A DNA stretch of 64,000 nt. Origin: Verrucosispora sp. NA02020. Its GTDB lineage: Bacteria > Actinomycetota > Actinomycetes > Mycobacteriales > Micromonosporaceae. The position numbers and the translations under genes were made by a program. Within the stretch, counting starts at the first letter, position 1, and every line of letters starts with the position of its first letter. Below the pieces are notes generated by a model, which was not told where the DNA came from, did no database searches, and was given only the letters and a program-made list of their open reading frames with translations. Below are positions 9,807-19,423 of the stretch, one piece after another. The stretch covers positions 930,001 through 994,000 of the forward strand of contig NZ_CP054923.1 in NCBI RefSeq assembly GCF_013364215.1. Direction: 5' to 3'.

Positions 9807-9826
9807 TGATCATGGAAGGTGGGTTC

Positions 9827-11629
<1,803 letters not shown>

Positions 11630-11663
11630 CCGCCGGCCCGTCCGCCCGACCTGCGACCTCCGG

Positions 11664-11696
11664 GTACCCCGTGTGCGGCGTCACACGGCCGGGTAC
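11664..11696 (+). terminator. hairpin after the ABC-F gene
   Basis: GTACCCCGTGTG pairs with CACACGG-CC-GGGTAC around a CGGCGT loop; the CCGTGTG/CACACGG core is perfect. It lies 35 bases after the ABC-F stop and before the DUF4383 gene, so it probably ends or weakens transcription there. Confidence 0.5.
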
Positions 11697-11743
11697 GGGA
11701 GAATCGCCGTCGACCCTCACCCAACGGCGTTGGAGACACAGAC

Positions 11744-12199
11744 ATGGCGCACACTCCCGTCAACCACCCCGCGCGGCCGATCTACCGGGCGATCGGCGGG
11801 CTGACCGGTCTGTACCTGGTGGTCTTCGGTGTGCTCGGACTCGTCAGCAGCACCGGTGAGCCCGCCTTCGGCCTGAGCGACACCCGGGTCCTGGGGCAGG
11901 GCACCAACCTCGGATTTTCGATCTTCTGCCTGGTGGTCGGCGGTCTGGTCCTGTTCGGCACCGTGATCGGTCGCAACCTGGACGTGCTGATCAATCAGTG
12001 GACCGCCTACGTGATCATGGTGGTCAGCCTCGGCGGGCTCGCCTTCATCCGCACCGAGGCCAACATCTTCAACATGAGCGTGGCCAGTGTCGTCGTGCTG
12101 ATGGTTCTCGGCCTGGCGCTGCTGATGGCCGGCATGTACGGCAAGGTCGGTAGCGAGGACGAGCACGAGGCGTGGCAGAAGGCTCGGCTGGTGCTCTGA
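11744..12199 (+). CDS. DUF4383 family membrane protein
   Basis: Small four-helix integral membrane protein, 151 residues, of the DUF4383 family, whose function is unknown. It opens with the family signature VNHPARPIYRAIGGLTGLYL; helices lie at about 18-38, 52-76, 84-104 and 110-131, and the tail is short and charged. The ATG at 11744 follows TTGGAGACACAGAC, an acceptable ribosome-binding site. A paralogue lies 225 bp downstream on the same strand (12425-12904) with the same opening motif, so the pair arose by local duplication. Between them is a large hairpin element that begins right after this stop codon. Confidence 0.88.
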   Translation: MAHTPVNHPARPIYRAIGGLTGLYLVVFGVLGLVSSTGEPAFGLSDTRVLGQGTNLGFSIFCLVVGGLVLFGTVIGRNLDVLINQWTAYVIMVVSLGGLAFIRTEANIFNMSVASVVVLMVLGLALLMAGMYGKVGSEDEHEAWQKARLVL

Positions 12200-12335
12200 T
12201 CTTTTCGGTTGCGGTGGTGGTTCTCGCCGGGGTTGCGGTGGTGGGTTTTCGCCGGAGCCCGACCCGCTCCGGGCGGTCAGGCTTGATCCCTGCGCGGGTC
12301 GGGCTCCGGCGAAAACCTGTCGGGGCCCGGTCCGC
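12200..12335 (+). repeat. constant-loop hairpin element, copy A
   Basis: Core hairpin: arms 12244-12267 and 12294-12317 are perfect 24-bp inverted copies around a 26-nt loop (12268-12293, containing GGTCAGGCTTGATCCC). Copy B at 62872-62945 has the same loop base for base in the other orientation and also perfect 24-bp arms, but the arm sequence differs at seven positions, each compensated. Similarity continues on the 5' side (CTTTTC, TTGC, GTGGTT, CTCGC) up to the stop codon of the gene before. A 24/25-bp direct duplication (12207-12230, 12231-12255) repeats the left flank. Role unknown; terminator or structured 3'-UTR is plausible. Confidence 0.85.
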
Positions 12336-12424
12336 CCGAGACTGATTCTCCGCAGGTTCTGCCCTTGGTCAGCTTCTCAGTGGGGGACAATTGTCCTGAT
12401 TGTTCCCCTGTTGGTGGAGGACCG

Positions 12425-12904
12425 ATGCCGCACTTTCCGATCAACCACCCGGCGCGGCCGATCTACCGGGTGCTCTCCGGCCTGATCGGGCTCTACATCC
12501 TGGTCTTCGGCGTCTGGGGCACCGCACTCACCTGGGGCGAGCCGCTGTTCGCCCGAGGCAGCAACTGGGCTCTCGGGCTCCGCACCAACCTGGCCTTCTC
12601 GCTGGTCTCCATCGTCTTCGGGATCGTGCTCATCGTCGGCGCATCCCGGCGCGGCAACCTCGGCCACTACATGAACCTGACCGCGGGGATCGTCTTCCTG
12701 GTCACCAGCATCCTGATGATGTCGGTGCTCCAGACCGAGGCCAACTTCCTGAACTTCTCGATGTCGACCGTGGTCGTCTCGATGCTCTTCGGCCTGATCC
12801 TGCTCGGCACCGGCCTGTACGACAAGGTCGGTCCGCCCGAGCACGCCGAGGACGAACGCAATCGCCGCTACCACCCGGTCGCCGAGGCCCACCGCCGCCG
12901 CTGA
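12425..12904 (+). CDS. DUF4383 family membrane protein, paralogue
   Basis: 159-residue paralogue of the product of 11744-12199, with the same INHPARPIYRVLSGLIGLY opening, four predicted membrane helices and the same closing GLYDKVG motif (GMYGKVG in the first). The C-terminal tail is longer and rich in Arg, Glu and His. The ATG at 12425 has a clear ribosome-binding site, GGTGGAGG. Function unknown; in this family several copies per genome are common. It converges on the TetR gene with a gap of only 39 bp. Confidence 0.87.
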   Translation: MPHFPINHPARPIYRVLSGLIGLYILVFGVWGTALTWGEPLFARGSNWALGLRTNLAFSLVSIVFGIVLIVGASRRGNLGHYMNLTAGIVFLVTSILMMSVLQTEANFLNFSMSTVVVSMLFGLILLGTGLYDKVGPPEHAEDERNRRYHPVAEAHRRR

Positions 12905-12943
12905 TTCCCGTCGCCACCAGGGCGTCGCCCCGGGCGGGAGCCC

Positions 12944-13633
12944 TCAGCGCATGCGCGTCGTGGTCAGCCCCGGCTTCGCCTCCAGGTGCGACAACCCGTT
13001 CCAGGACAGGTTCACCAGGTGCGCCGCCACCGTCTCCTTGCGCGGCTTGCGCACCTCCAGCCACCACCGGCCGGTCAACGCCACCATCCCGACCAGCGCC
13101 TGTGCGTACAGCTCGGCCAGCTTCGCGTCGTACCCCCGGCTGGAGAACTCCGCGCCCAGGATGTGCTCCACCTGGTGCGCGACGTCGTTCATCACACTGC
13201 TGAAGTTGCCCGTCGCGGAGAGCACCGGCGACTCCCGCACCAGGACCCGGAAACCGCTGGTCTCCTCCTCGATGTACCCGAGCAGGGCCAACGCCGCCTG
13301 CTCCAGCAACTCCCGAGGATGACCGGCGGTCAACGCGGTGGTGATCCGGTCCAGAAGTGCGCGGACCTCCCGGTCCACCACCACCGCGTAGAGCCCCTCC
13401 TTGCCGCCGAAGTGCTCGTAGACCACCGGCTTGGAGACCTTGGCGCGGGACGCCACCTCCTCGATGGAGGTGGCGTCGAAACCGCGCTCGGCGAAGATCT
13501 GCCGACCGATCGAGATCAACTGCTCACGGCGCTGCGCCGCCGACATGCGTACCCGGGACGGCGCCTTCGTCGACGTGGCGGGCACCGCGCGCCGACGACG
13601 CTTGCCGCTCTCGTCGCTCGTCACCTCGGCCAC
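12944..13633 (-). CDS. TetR family transcriptional regulator
   Basis: 229-residue DNA-binding regulator. A basic, disordered 30-residue N-terminus precedes the TetR helix-turn-helix (RREQLISIGRQIFAERGF then IEEVASRAKVSKPVVYEHFG, about residues 35-80); the rest is an all-helical ligand and dimer domain. The desaturase gene lies 111 bp upstream on the same strand, so the regulator may control it and sense an acyl chain or acyl-CoA, as DesT does in Pseudomonas; that link is inference from position. The ATG at 13633 agrees with family length. It could also be a repressor of unrelated genes. Confidence 0.9.
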   Translation of the reverse strand: MAEVTSDESGKRRRRAVPATSTKAPSRVRMSAAQRREQLISIGRQIFAERGFDATSIEEVASRAKVSKPVVYEHFGGKEGLYAVVVDREVRALLDRITTALTAGHPRELLEQAALALLGYIEEETSGFRVLVRESPVLSATGNFSSVMNDVAHQVEHILGAEFSSRGYDAKLAELYAQALVGMVALTGRWWLEVRKPRKETVAAHLVNLSWNGLSHLEAKPGLTTTRMR

Positions 13634-13744
13634 CTCGTCACCTCGCGGGCGCTCCGTGACGCCTGTCGTGGGATCCTGCTCGCGCTCTGCCCGGTCACCC
13701 GAACATACTGCCAGGTAACTTGTCGGTCGGTCGCCCGGTCACCG

Positions 13745-14710
13745 TCAGGCCGGCCCGGGTTCCGCCGGTTTCACGAGCTTCGACGCGAGCCGCTCCGGCT
13801 TCGGCCAGCGGACGTCCCAGGCGGCTCCCGCCTTCTCGAACAGCCAGATCACCCGGGCCGAGATGTCGATCTGGCCGCGCAGCACCCCATGCCGGGCACT
13901 CGTCGGATCGGCGTGGTGCAGGTTGTGCCAGCTCTCCCCGAACGACACCAACGCCAGCGGCCAGAAGTTGGCCGCCCGGTCACCCTGCCGCATCATGAAC
14001 GGTCGCTCACCATAGACGTGGCACACCGAGTTGATCGACCAGGTGACGTGGTGCAGCAGGGAGATGCGGACCAGGCCCGCCCAGAACAGCGCGGTCAGCG
14101 CCCCCTGCCAGCTCCACGTCAGCAGCCCGCCCATCAGCGCCGGACCCAGCACCGAGGCGGCCGCCAACAGGGGAAAGAGCGCGCTCGTCCGGCGGATGTC
14201 CCGGTCGGCCAACAGGTCCGGAGCGAAGCGCTCCCGGTTGGACAGCTCACGGCCGAACAGCCAGCCGACGTGCGCGTGGAACAGGCCCTTGGTCAGTCCA
14301 CGCAGCGTCGTCCCGAACCGCCACGGCGAGTGCGGGTCCCCCTCCAGGTCGGAGAAGGCGTGGTGACGCCGGTGGTCGGCGACCCACTGGATGATGTCGC
14401 CCTGCACGGCGAGCGAACCGGAGACGGCCAGCGCGATCCGCAGCCACCGCTTCGCCTTGAACGACCCGTGGGTGAAGTAGCGGTGGTAGCCGACCGTGAT
14501 GCCCAGGCCGGCAAGCACGTACCAGAATGCCGCGACACCCACGTCGACCCAGCTCAGCCAGCCGCCCCAGGCGACCGGTACGGCGGCGACCAGTGCGGCG
14601 AACGGAATCACCACGAACGCCCAGAGCGCGACCAGGATGCCGCGCGACTGGGTGCCCTCGGTGAGGGGCTTCGGCCCGGTCGGGTGGGAGTCGAGAACAG
14701 CGCTGGACAT
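13745..14710 (-). CDS. acyl-CoA / fatty acid desaturase
   Basis: Integral-membrane di-iron desaturase that adds a double bond to fatty acyl chains, tuning membrane fluidity; 321 residues. The three histidine boxes are present: HRYFTH, HRRHH (VADHRRHHAFSD) and HNLHH (SWHNLHHADP), with four to five hydrophobic helices around them. The frame opens ten codons upstream, but the ATG at 14710 follows GCGAGGTGCC and gives the usual start. No fused cytochrome b5 or ferredoxin domain, so electrons must come from a separate reductase. A short palindrome at 14749-14760 in its promoter may bind the downstream TetR protein. Confidence 0.94.
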   Translation of the reverse strand: MSSAVLDSHPTGPKPLTEGTQSRGILVALWAFVVIPFAALVAAVPVAWGGWLSWVDVGVAAFWYVLAGLGITVGYHRYFTHGSFKAKRWLRIALAVSGSLAVQGDIIQWVADHRRHHAFSDLEGDPHSPWRFGTTLRGLTKGLFHAHVGWLFGRELSNRERFAPDLLADRDIRRTSALFPLLAAASVLGPALMGGLLTWSWQGALTALFWAGLVRISLLHHVTWSINSVCHVYGERPFMMRQGDRAANFWPLALVSFGESWHNLHHADPTSARHGVLRGQIDISARVIWLFEKAGAAWDVRWPKPERLASKLVKPAEPGPA

Positions 14711-14748
14711 GGCACCTCGCAGGGAACGATGAGACAGCAAACTACGCC

Positions 14749-14760
14749 TACGTCACCGTA
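14749..14760. promoter_or_regulatory. possible operator upstream of the desaturase gene
   Basis: TACG-TCAC-CGTA, two 4-bp inverted half-sites, 39 bases before the desaturase ATG on the minus strand. It could be a TetR operator, but the half-sites are short and no second copy was found before the tetR gene. Confidence 0.25.
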
Positions 14761-14842
14761 ACTTAAGCCGTCGGAAGATCACATCTGGCAGCGATGCCTA
14801 CCGATGCCCGGAGTGTCACACCCCCGCCCTAGCCTGCACCCC

Positions 14843-15571
14843 ATGACCGATTCTGGCGTCCGACGTTCCCGTGCCAAGGACGAGTTGCGTGCCGAGGCGC
14901 TGGTGTTGCGGTCCGCCGGCCACTCGGTGCCGGAGATCGCGCGGCGGTTGGGGGTGAGTCGCTCGCCGGCCTATCTGTGGGTTCGGCACCTTCCCTTGAA
15001 GCGCGATCCGGACGATGTGCGGGAGCGTCGGCGCGCCCACTCCAAGGTCATGACCGACGCTCAGTGGGGGGAGTATCGACAGGAGCGTGATGCGGCGCGT
15101 GCGGCCACCATCGAGGCGGCCGCCGGGTGGGTCAAGAGCGTGCGATATCGCGAGTTGGTGTTGGTCGGCGCGGCGCTGTACTGGGCCGAGGGCACCAAGG
15201 TCAAGCCCTGGCGGCCGAACGACTGTCGGGTGCGTTTCGTCAACAGCGACCCGGCGTTGGTCGCCCTGTTCGTGCGCTTCGTTGAGGCGCTGGGCGAGCG
15301 GCGGGAAGCGTTGCGGTACCGCGTCTCGATCCACGAGACCGCCGACGCCGCGCAGGCGGTCAGGTGGTGGGCGGAGCGGGTGGGAGTGTCGCCCGAGTCG
15401 TTCCAGCCCACCACGCTCAAGCGGCACCGTCCCGCGACTGTCCGGCTCAACACCGGGGAGACCTATCGGGGCTGCCTGAGTGTCGAAGTGCCGCGGTCCC
15501 GTCGGTTGTATTGGAAGATCGAAGGGATCATGAAGGGTGTGAGCGATGGCGTCGGCGACGCGGGGCGCTAA
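14843..15571 (+). CDS. HTH protein with a LAGLIDADG-like C-terminal region
   Basis: 242 residues. An N-terminal helix-turn-helix (LVLRSAGHSVPEIARRLGVSRSPAYLWVRHL, split here as about residues 20-50) resembles resolvase or transposase HTHs. A basic stretch follows, then a region with GAALYWAEGTK, VRFVNSDPALVALFVRFVEAL and a second VEVPRSRRLYWKIEGI block, which recalls the alpha-beta-beta-alpha fold of LAGLIDADG proteins; I recognise this only by resemblance. Catalytic ability is unknown. More TTG, GTT and CGT codons than neighbours, and a position 45 bp before tRNA-Gln, suggest acquisition. TAGCCT (14830-14835) ends seven bases before the ATG, so the mRNA may be leaderless. Confidence 0.75.
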   Translation: MTDSGVRRSRAKDELRAEALVLRSAGHSVPEIARRLGVSRSPAYLWVRHLPLKRDPDDVRERRRAHSKVMTDAQWGEYRQERDAARAATIEAAAGWVKSVRYRELVLVGAALYWAEGTKVKPWRPNDCRVRFVNSDPALVALFVRFVEALGERREALRYRVSIHETADAAQAVRWWAERVGVSPESFQPTTLKRHRPATVRLNTGETYRGCLSVEVPRSRRLYWKIEGIMKGVSDGVGDAGR

Positions 15572-15615
15572 AGTGTAGGAGTCCGGCAAGCCGAGAGTTT
15601 GTCCGTTTTAGACCG

Positions 15616-15686
15616 TCCCGGGTCGTCTAATGGCAGGACGTCAGGTTTTGGTCCTGATTGTAGGGGTTCGAGTCCTCTCCCGGGAG
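15616..15686 (+). tRNA. tRNA-Gln (anticodon TTG)
   Basis: Acceptor arms TCCCGGG (15616-15622) and CCCGGGA (15679-15685) pair fully, with G as discriminator base. The anticodon stem TCAGG/CCTGA encloses TTTTGGT, giving anticodon TTG, which reads CAA. The T arm AGGGG-TTCGAGT-CCTCT is normal. CCA is not encoded. It stands alone between the HTH gene and glmU. Confidence 0.96.
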
Positions 15687-15759
15687 CTTCACCTGATCTG
15701 TGGCTGAAGCCTGGTTAGCATGGCCGCGAGACTGTCCGCGTCCCGACGGGAGCCACCTC

Positions 15760-17286
15760 GTGTCCGAGCCCTACCCCCGTACCGTCGTCGTCCTTGCCGC
15801 CGGGGAGGGCAAGCGGATGAAGTCCGCGTTGCCCAAGGTGTTGCACCCGCTGCTCGGCCGGACGCTGCTCGGGCACGTGCTGAACGCGGCGCAGCCGCTG
15901 TCGGCGGAGCGGACGATGGTGGTGGTCGGGCACGGCGCGGACCAGGTCCGGGCGCATCTGGCCGAGGCCGCGCCGGACGCTGTACCGGTGTTGCAGGCCG
16001 AGCAGCTCGGCACCGGGCACGCGGTCAGGATCGCGCTGGAGGCCGCACCGGAGGCGTCCGGCACGGTGGTGGTGCTCAACGGCGACGTGCCGCTGCTGCG
16101 GCCGGAGACGGTGGCCGGGCTGGTCGCGGCGCACGAGAGCGAGCGGGCGGCGGCGACGGTGCTGGCTGCCGAGGTGCCGGATCCCACCGGCCTGGGCCGG
16201 ATCGTGCGCGACGCCGACGGCCGGTTGGAGCAGATCGTCGAGCAGCGCGACGCCACTGCGGCACAGCTCGCCGTCCGGGAGATCAACGCCGGCATCTACG
16301 CCTTCGACGCGGGCCGGCTGCGGGACGTGCTCGGCAAGCTCTCCACCGACAACGACCAGGGTGAGGAGTACCTCACCGACGTCTTCCGGCTGCTCGTGTC
16401 GGCCGGTGAGCCGGTCGGCGTGCACCTGGCCGGCGACCACGCCGAGACGCTCGGCTGCAACGACCGGGTGGAGTTGGCGGCGCTACGGCGGCTGCTGCGG
16501 GACCGGGTCAACGAGCGCTGGATGCGTACCGGGGTGAGTCTGCTGGACCCGGAGACGACGTGGATCGACGTGACGGTGGCCCTGGACCGGGACGCGGTCG
16601 TGGACCAGAACACCCAGTTGCGCGGCGGTTCGGTGGTCGGCGCGGGCGCGGTGGTCGGACCGGACGTGACGCTGATCGACACGGTGGTCGGGCCGGGCGC
16701 GACGGTGCTGCGCAGCCACGCGGTCGGTGCCGAGGTGGGCGCGGGCGCGAGCGTGGGGCCGTACGCGTACCTGCGACCGGCGGCGCGGCTGGCCGAGAAG
16801 TCGAAGGTGGGCACGTTCGTCGAGGTGAAGAACTCCGAGGTGGGGCCGGGCGCCAAGGTGCCGCACCTGTCGTACGTGGGTGACGCGACGATCGGGGCGC
16901 GGGCCAACATCGGCGCGGCGACGATCTTCGTGAACTACGACGGGGTGAACAAGCACCGCACGGTGGTGGGCGAGGCCGCCTTCGTCGGCTGCGACACCAG
17001 CCTGATCGCCCCGGTCGAGGTGGGCGCCGGCGCGTACGTGGCGGCGGGCAGTGCGATCAGCAAGGACGTGCCGCCGGGTGCGTTGGGTGTGACGCGGGCG
17101 CCACAACGCAACGTCGAGGACTGGGTGACCCGCAGGCGGTCGGGTACGACGTCGGCGGCGGCTGCCGAGCGGGCCTTGCAGGGTGCTCCGGGTGTGACCT
17201 CGGCCGCAAGTGAAGGTGAGGCAATCCACGGCGCCGCCGAGTCGGTGGGCGGTGCGCCGGGGGCGGGAGATACTGCAACCGAATAG
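15760..17286 (+). CDS. glmU: bifunctional UDP-GlcNAc pyrophosphorylase / glucosamine-1-phosphate N-acetyltransferase
   Basis: Makes UDP-N-acetylglucosamine for peptidoglycan in two steps: acetylation of glucosamine-1-phosphate (C-terminal domain) and uridylyl transfer (N-terminal domain). 508 residues. The nucleotide-binding loop VVVLAAGEGKRMKSALPKVL opens the protein, LNGDVPLLRPET carries the metal Asp, and from about residue 260 a left-handed beta-helix of hexapeptide repeats follows, with the acetyltransferase signature VNYDGVNKHRT. The C-terminal 50 residues are a low-complexity Ala/Gly/Ser tail. GTG at 15760 is chosen because homology starts at that point; upstream codons read through the spacer after tRNA-Gln. 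Followed by prs in the same operon. Confidence 0.97.
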   Translation: MSEPYPRTVVVLAAGEGKRMKSALPKVLHPLLGRTLLGHVLNAAQPLSAERTMVVVGHGADQVRAHLAEAAPDAVPVLQAEQLGTGHAVRIALEAAPEASGTVVVLNGDVPLLRPETVAGLVAAHESERAAATVLAAEVPDPTGLGRIVRDADGRLEQIVEQRDATAAQLAVREINAGIYAFDAGRLRDVLGKLSTDNDQGEEYLTDVFRLLVSAGEPVGVHLAGDHAETLGCNDRVELAALRRLLRDRVNERWMRTGVSLLDPETTWIDVTVALDRDAVVDQNTQLRGGSVVGAGAVVGPDVTLIDTVVGPGATVLRSHAVGAEVGAGASVGPYAYLRPAARLAEKSKVGTFVEVKNSEVGPGAKVPHLSYVGDATIGARANIGAATIFVNYDGVNKHRTVVGEAAFVGCDTSLIAPVEVGAGAYVAAGSAISKDVPPGALGVTRAPQRNVEDWVTRRRSGTTSAAAAERALQGAPGVTSAASEGEAIHGAAESVGGAPGAGDTATE

Positions 17287-17346
17287 TCCCCGGTCGACCA
17301 CCACCGTGGCCGGGTACCACCGACCAATACGGGAGCAGACGGGCCC

Positions 17347-18327
17347 ATGGGCAGCATCGTCGCCGAAAACCGCAAGAGCCTGATGCTCTTTTCCGGACGT
17401 GGGTTTCCGGAGCTGGCCAGGGAGATCGGTGAGGTGCTCGGCGTCGCGCCGACGCCGGCCGACGCGTACGAGTTCGCCAACGGCGAGATCTTCGTACGGT
17501 TCAAGGACTCGGTGCGGGGGTCGGACGCCTTCGTGGTGCAGTCCGTCACGCACGGGGTGAACACGTGGGTCATGGAGACCCTGATCATGGTCGACGCGTT
17601 GAAGCGCGGGTCGGCGAAGCGGATCACGGTCGTGTTGCCGTTCTATCCGTACGCGCGGCAGGACAAGAAGCACCGGGGGCGGGAGCCGATCTCGGCCCGG
17701 CTGATCGCCGACCTGTTGAAGACGGCGGGGGCGAACCGGATCCTCACCGTGGACCTGCACACGGCGCAGATCCAGGGCTTCTTCGACGGGCCGGTGGACC
17801 ACCTGTTCGCGATGGACATCCTGGCCGAGTACGTGGAGCGCAAGTACGCGGGCCGGCCGATGACCGTGGTCGCGCCGGACTCGGGTCGGGTGCGGGTGGC
17901 CGAGCGGTGGACCGACCGGTTGGGCGGCTGCCCGCTGGCCTTCATCCACAAGACGCGGGACCCGATGAAGCCGAACCAGGTGGTGGCGAACCGGGTGGTC
18001 GGTGAGGTCGAGGGTCGGGTCTGCCTGATCGTCGACGACATGATCGACACGGGCGGCACGATCTGCAAGGCGGCGGACATTCTCAAGGAGTCCGGCGCGG
18101 CGGACGTGATCGTGGCGTCCACCCACGCGCTGCTCTCCGACCCGGCGACCGAGCGGCTGAAGAACAGCCCGATCAGCGAGGTCGTGGTGACCAACACGCT
18201 GCCGTTGCCGCCGGAGAAGCAGCTCGACAAGCTCACCGTGCTCTCCATCGCGCCGCTGTTGGCCCGGGCGATCCGTGAGGTGTTCGACGACGGCTCGGTG
18301 ACCACCCTGTTCGGCGGGTTGAGCTGA
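17347..18327 (+). CDS. prs: ribose-phosphate pyrophosphokinase
   Basis: Makes phosphoribosyl pyrophosphate from ribose-5-phosphate and ATP, feeding nucleotide, histidine and tryptophan synthesis; 326 residues, cytoplasmic. Visible motifs: FANGEIFVRFKDSVRG, the flexible catalytic loop PYARQDKKHRGREPISA, the metal-binding VDLHTAQIQGFFD and the PRPP-binding VCLIVDDMIDTGGTI. The ATG at 17347 follows GGGAGCAGACGGGCCC. It lies 60 bp after glmU, the usual actinobacterial order, so both products of sugar-phosphate activation are made together. A hairpin follows the stop. Confidence 0.97.
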   Translation: MGSIVAENRKSLMLFSGRGFPELAREIGEVLGVAPTPADAYEFANGEIFVRFKDSVRGSDAFVVQSVTHGVNTWVMETLIMVDALKRGSAKRITVVLPFYPYARQDKKHRGREPISARLIADLLKTAGANRILTVDLHTAQIQGFFDGPVDHLFAMDILAEYVERKYAGRPMTVVAPDSGRVRVAERWTDRLGGCPLAFIHKTRDPMKPNQVVANRVVGEVEGRVCLIVDDMIDTGGTICKAADILKESGAADVIVASTHALLSDPATERLKNSPISEVVVTNTLPLPPEKQLDKLTVLSIAPLLARAIREVFDDGSVTTLFGGLS

Positions 18328-18633
18328 CGCCGGTCCGGGCGGGTCGGTCGATCGGACCGGCCCGTCCGGGGGCGTCGATGATCGGCTGGTCGGCGGCGGT
18401 GAGCTGCCCGGTCGGCTCCGGCGGGGACTGCCGGAACTTCGGGAATCCGCTCGGGTAGACTGGTGCGGTTGCCACGGCGAGGGTGCCCTGCGGGCCGCTG
18501 AGAAGCGCCGCACGGAGGCACCGTGATCGACGCGGTGCTCCGGGCAGTCGTTGTGACGCATGAGCCCTTGCGAGCCCCCCGCCCAGCACCGCCAGACGAC
18601 AAGCTGCCGTAGCGAAGCATCAGGAGTTTCCCC
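18328..18633 (+). promoter_or_regulatory. prs terminator, rplY promoter and long leader
   Basis: This 306-bp gap holds the prs terminator and then TAGACT at 18456-18461, a fair -10 box. If used, the rplY leader is about 165 nt, long for a ribosomal protein gene, which leaves room for feedback control; I see no clear conserved structure. Upstream of the -10, GGAACTT at 18433 is a possible -35 of the extracytoplasmic-sigma type. No gene seen. Confidence 0.4.
18335..18369 (+). terminator. terminator hairpin of the glmU-prs operon
   Basis: The arm 18335-18349 (CCGGGCGGGTCGGTC) pairs with 18355-18369 (GACCGGCCCGTCCGG) through 15 pairs including two G-U wobbles and a short loop. It begins seven bases after the prs stop. 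Confidence 0.6.
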
Positions 18634-19314
18634 GTGTCCGAGGTAAAGATCAGCGCCGAGCCCCGCACCGAGTTCGGCAAGGGTGGTGCCCGCCGTACCC
18701 GCCGGGCCGGCAAGGTGCCCGCCGTGCTGTACGGCCATGGCGAGAAGCCCAAGCACATCGCGCTCCCGGCCCGCGAGTTCGCGGCGGCCATCCGTAACGG
18801 TGGCGCCAACCAGCTCCTGGCGCTCGACATCAGCGACGGCACGCAGGCTCTGGCGCTGCCGAAGGCGATCCAGCGGGACCCGATCAAGGACACCTTCGAG
18901 CACGTCGACCTGCTGCTGGTGCGTCGGGGCGAGAAGGTCACCGTGGACGTGCCGGTGCAGCTGACCGGTGAGGCGGCGCGGGACACGCTGATCGTGCACG
19001 ACCACGACACCCTCTCGGTGACCGCCGACGCCACCAAGGTGCCGGATCACCTGGAGGCGTCGATCGAGGGTGCGCAGGCCGGCTCCCAGGTCACCGCCGC
19101 CGACGTGCAGCTTCCGTCGGGCGTCGAGCTGGCCGCCGACCCGGAGATGGCGGTCGCCACCGTCACCGCGGCACCGACCGCGGAGCAGTTGGAGGCGACG
19201 CTGCCCGAGGCCGAGGCGGCGGACGCCGAGGCCGAGGCTGAGGCCGGCGAGGAGACCGCCGAGGCTGGCGAGTCGGCCGGCGAGGAGACCGCCGAGGCCA
19301 AGACCGAGGCCTGA
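18634..19314 (+). CDS. rplY: 50S ribosomal protein L25 (general stress protein Ctc type)
   Basis: Binds 5S rRNA in the large ribosomal subunit. 226 residues, the long form: an L25 beta-barrel (about 1-90, [20 protein letters not shown] to [15 protein letters not shown]) joined to the TL5/Ctc C-terminal domain (about 95-185), then a 40-residue tail made almost only of Ala, Glu, Thr and Gly. Such acidic tails are common in actinobacterial L25. The start is GTG at 18634, with CAGGAG ten bases before. rplY followed by pth is a conserved pair, but a hairpin separates them here. Confidence 0.95.
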   Translation: MSEVKISAEPRTEFGKGGARRTRRAGKVPAVLYGHGEKPKHIALPAREFAAAIRNGGANQLLALDISDGTQALALPKAIQRDPIKDTFEHVDLLLVRRGEKVTVDVPVQLTGEAARDTLIVHDHDTLSVTADATKVPDHLEASIEGAQAGSQVTAADVQLPSGVELAADPEMAVATVTAAPTAEQLEATLPEAEAADAEAEAEAGEETAEAGESAGEETAEAKTEA

Positions 19315-19331
19315 TCGGTCCGCAGGCTGTG

Positions 19332-19366
19332 CGACAGGCGTCCCCGTGCTCCGGGGGCGCCTGTCG
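19332..19366 (+). terminator. terminator hairpin after rplY
   Basis: CGACAGGCG (19332-19340) pairs perfectly with CGCCTGTCG (19358-19366); CCCC and GGGG inside extend the stem. Expected to end rplY transcripts or limit read-through into pth. Confidence 0.65.
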
Positions 19367-19423
19367 ACGTATCGGGGACGGCCGCCGGGTGGCGGTCCGC
19401 CGGGACGAGGAAAGGGGCGGGCG

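Larger units (their letters stand above)
8941..9826. other. 886-bp spacer without a credible gene; repeats and the ABC-F leader
   Basis: Open frames here are short, arginine- or glycine-rich and without recognisable domains. The first 400 bp hold five copies of a dispersed repeat (9010-9340). Then come short simple-sequence runs: GGGTTCGGGTGGTTCGGGTGG-like steps at 9419-9440, and four imperfect copies of an 11-bp GGGAACACGGC unit at 9514-9563. The last 70 bp hold the promoter and hairpin leader of the ABC-F gene. No CRISPR, tRNA or insertion sequence is visible. Confidence 0.6.

Noticed and set aside
9428..9826. N-terminal extension of the ABC-F protein by 133 residues
   Set aside because: The extra residues are low-complexity, cover the promoter and leader hairpin, and the ribosome-binding site and homology both point to GTG at 9827.
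15616..15760. Second tRNA or riboswitch between tRNA-Gln and glmU
   Set aside because: No cloverleaf or glmS-type motif could be folded by eye from this 73-bp stretch.
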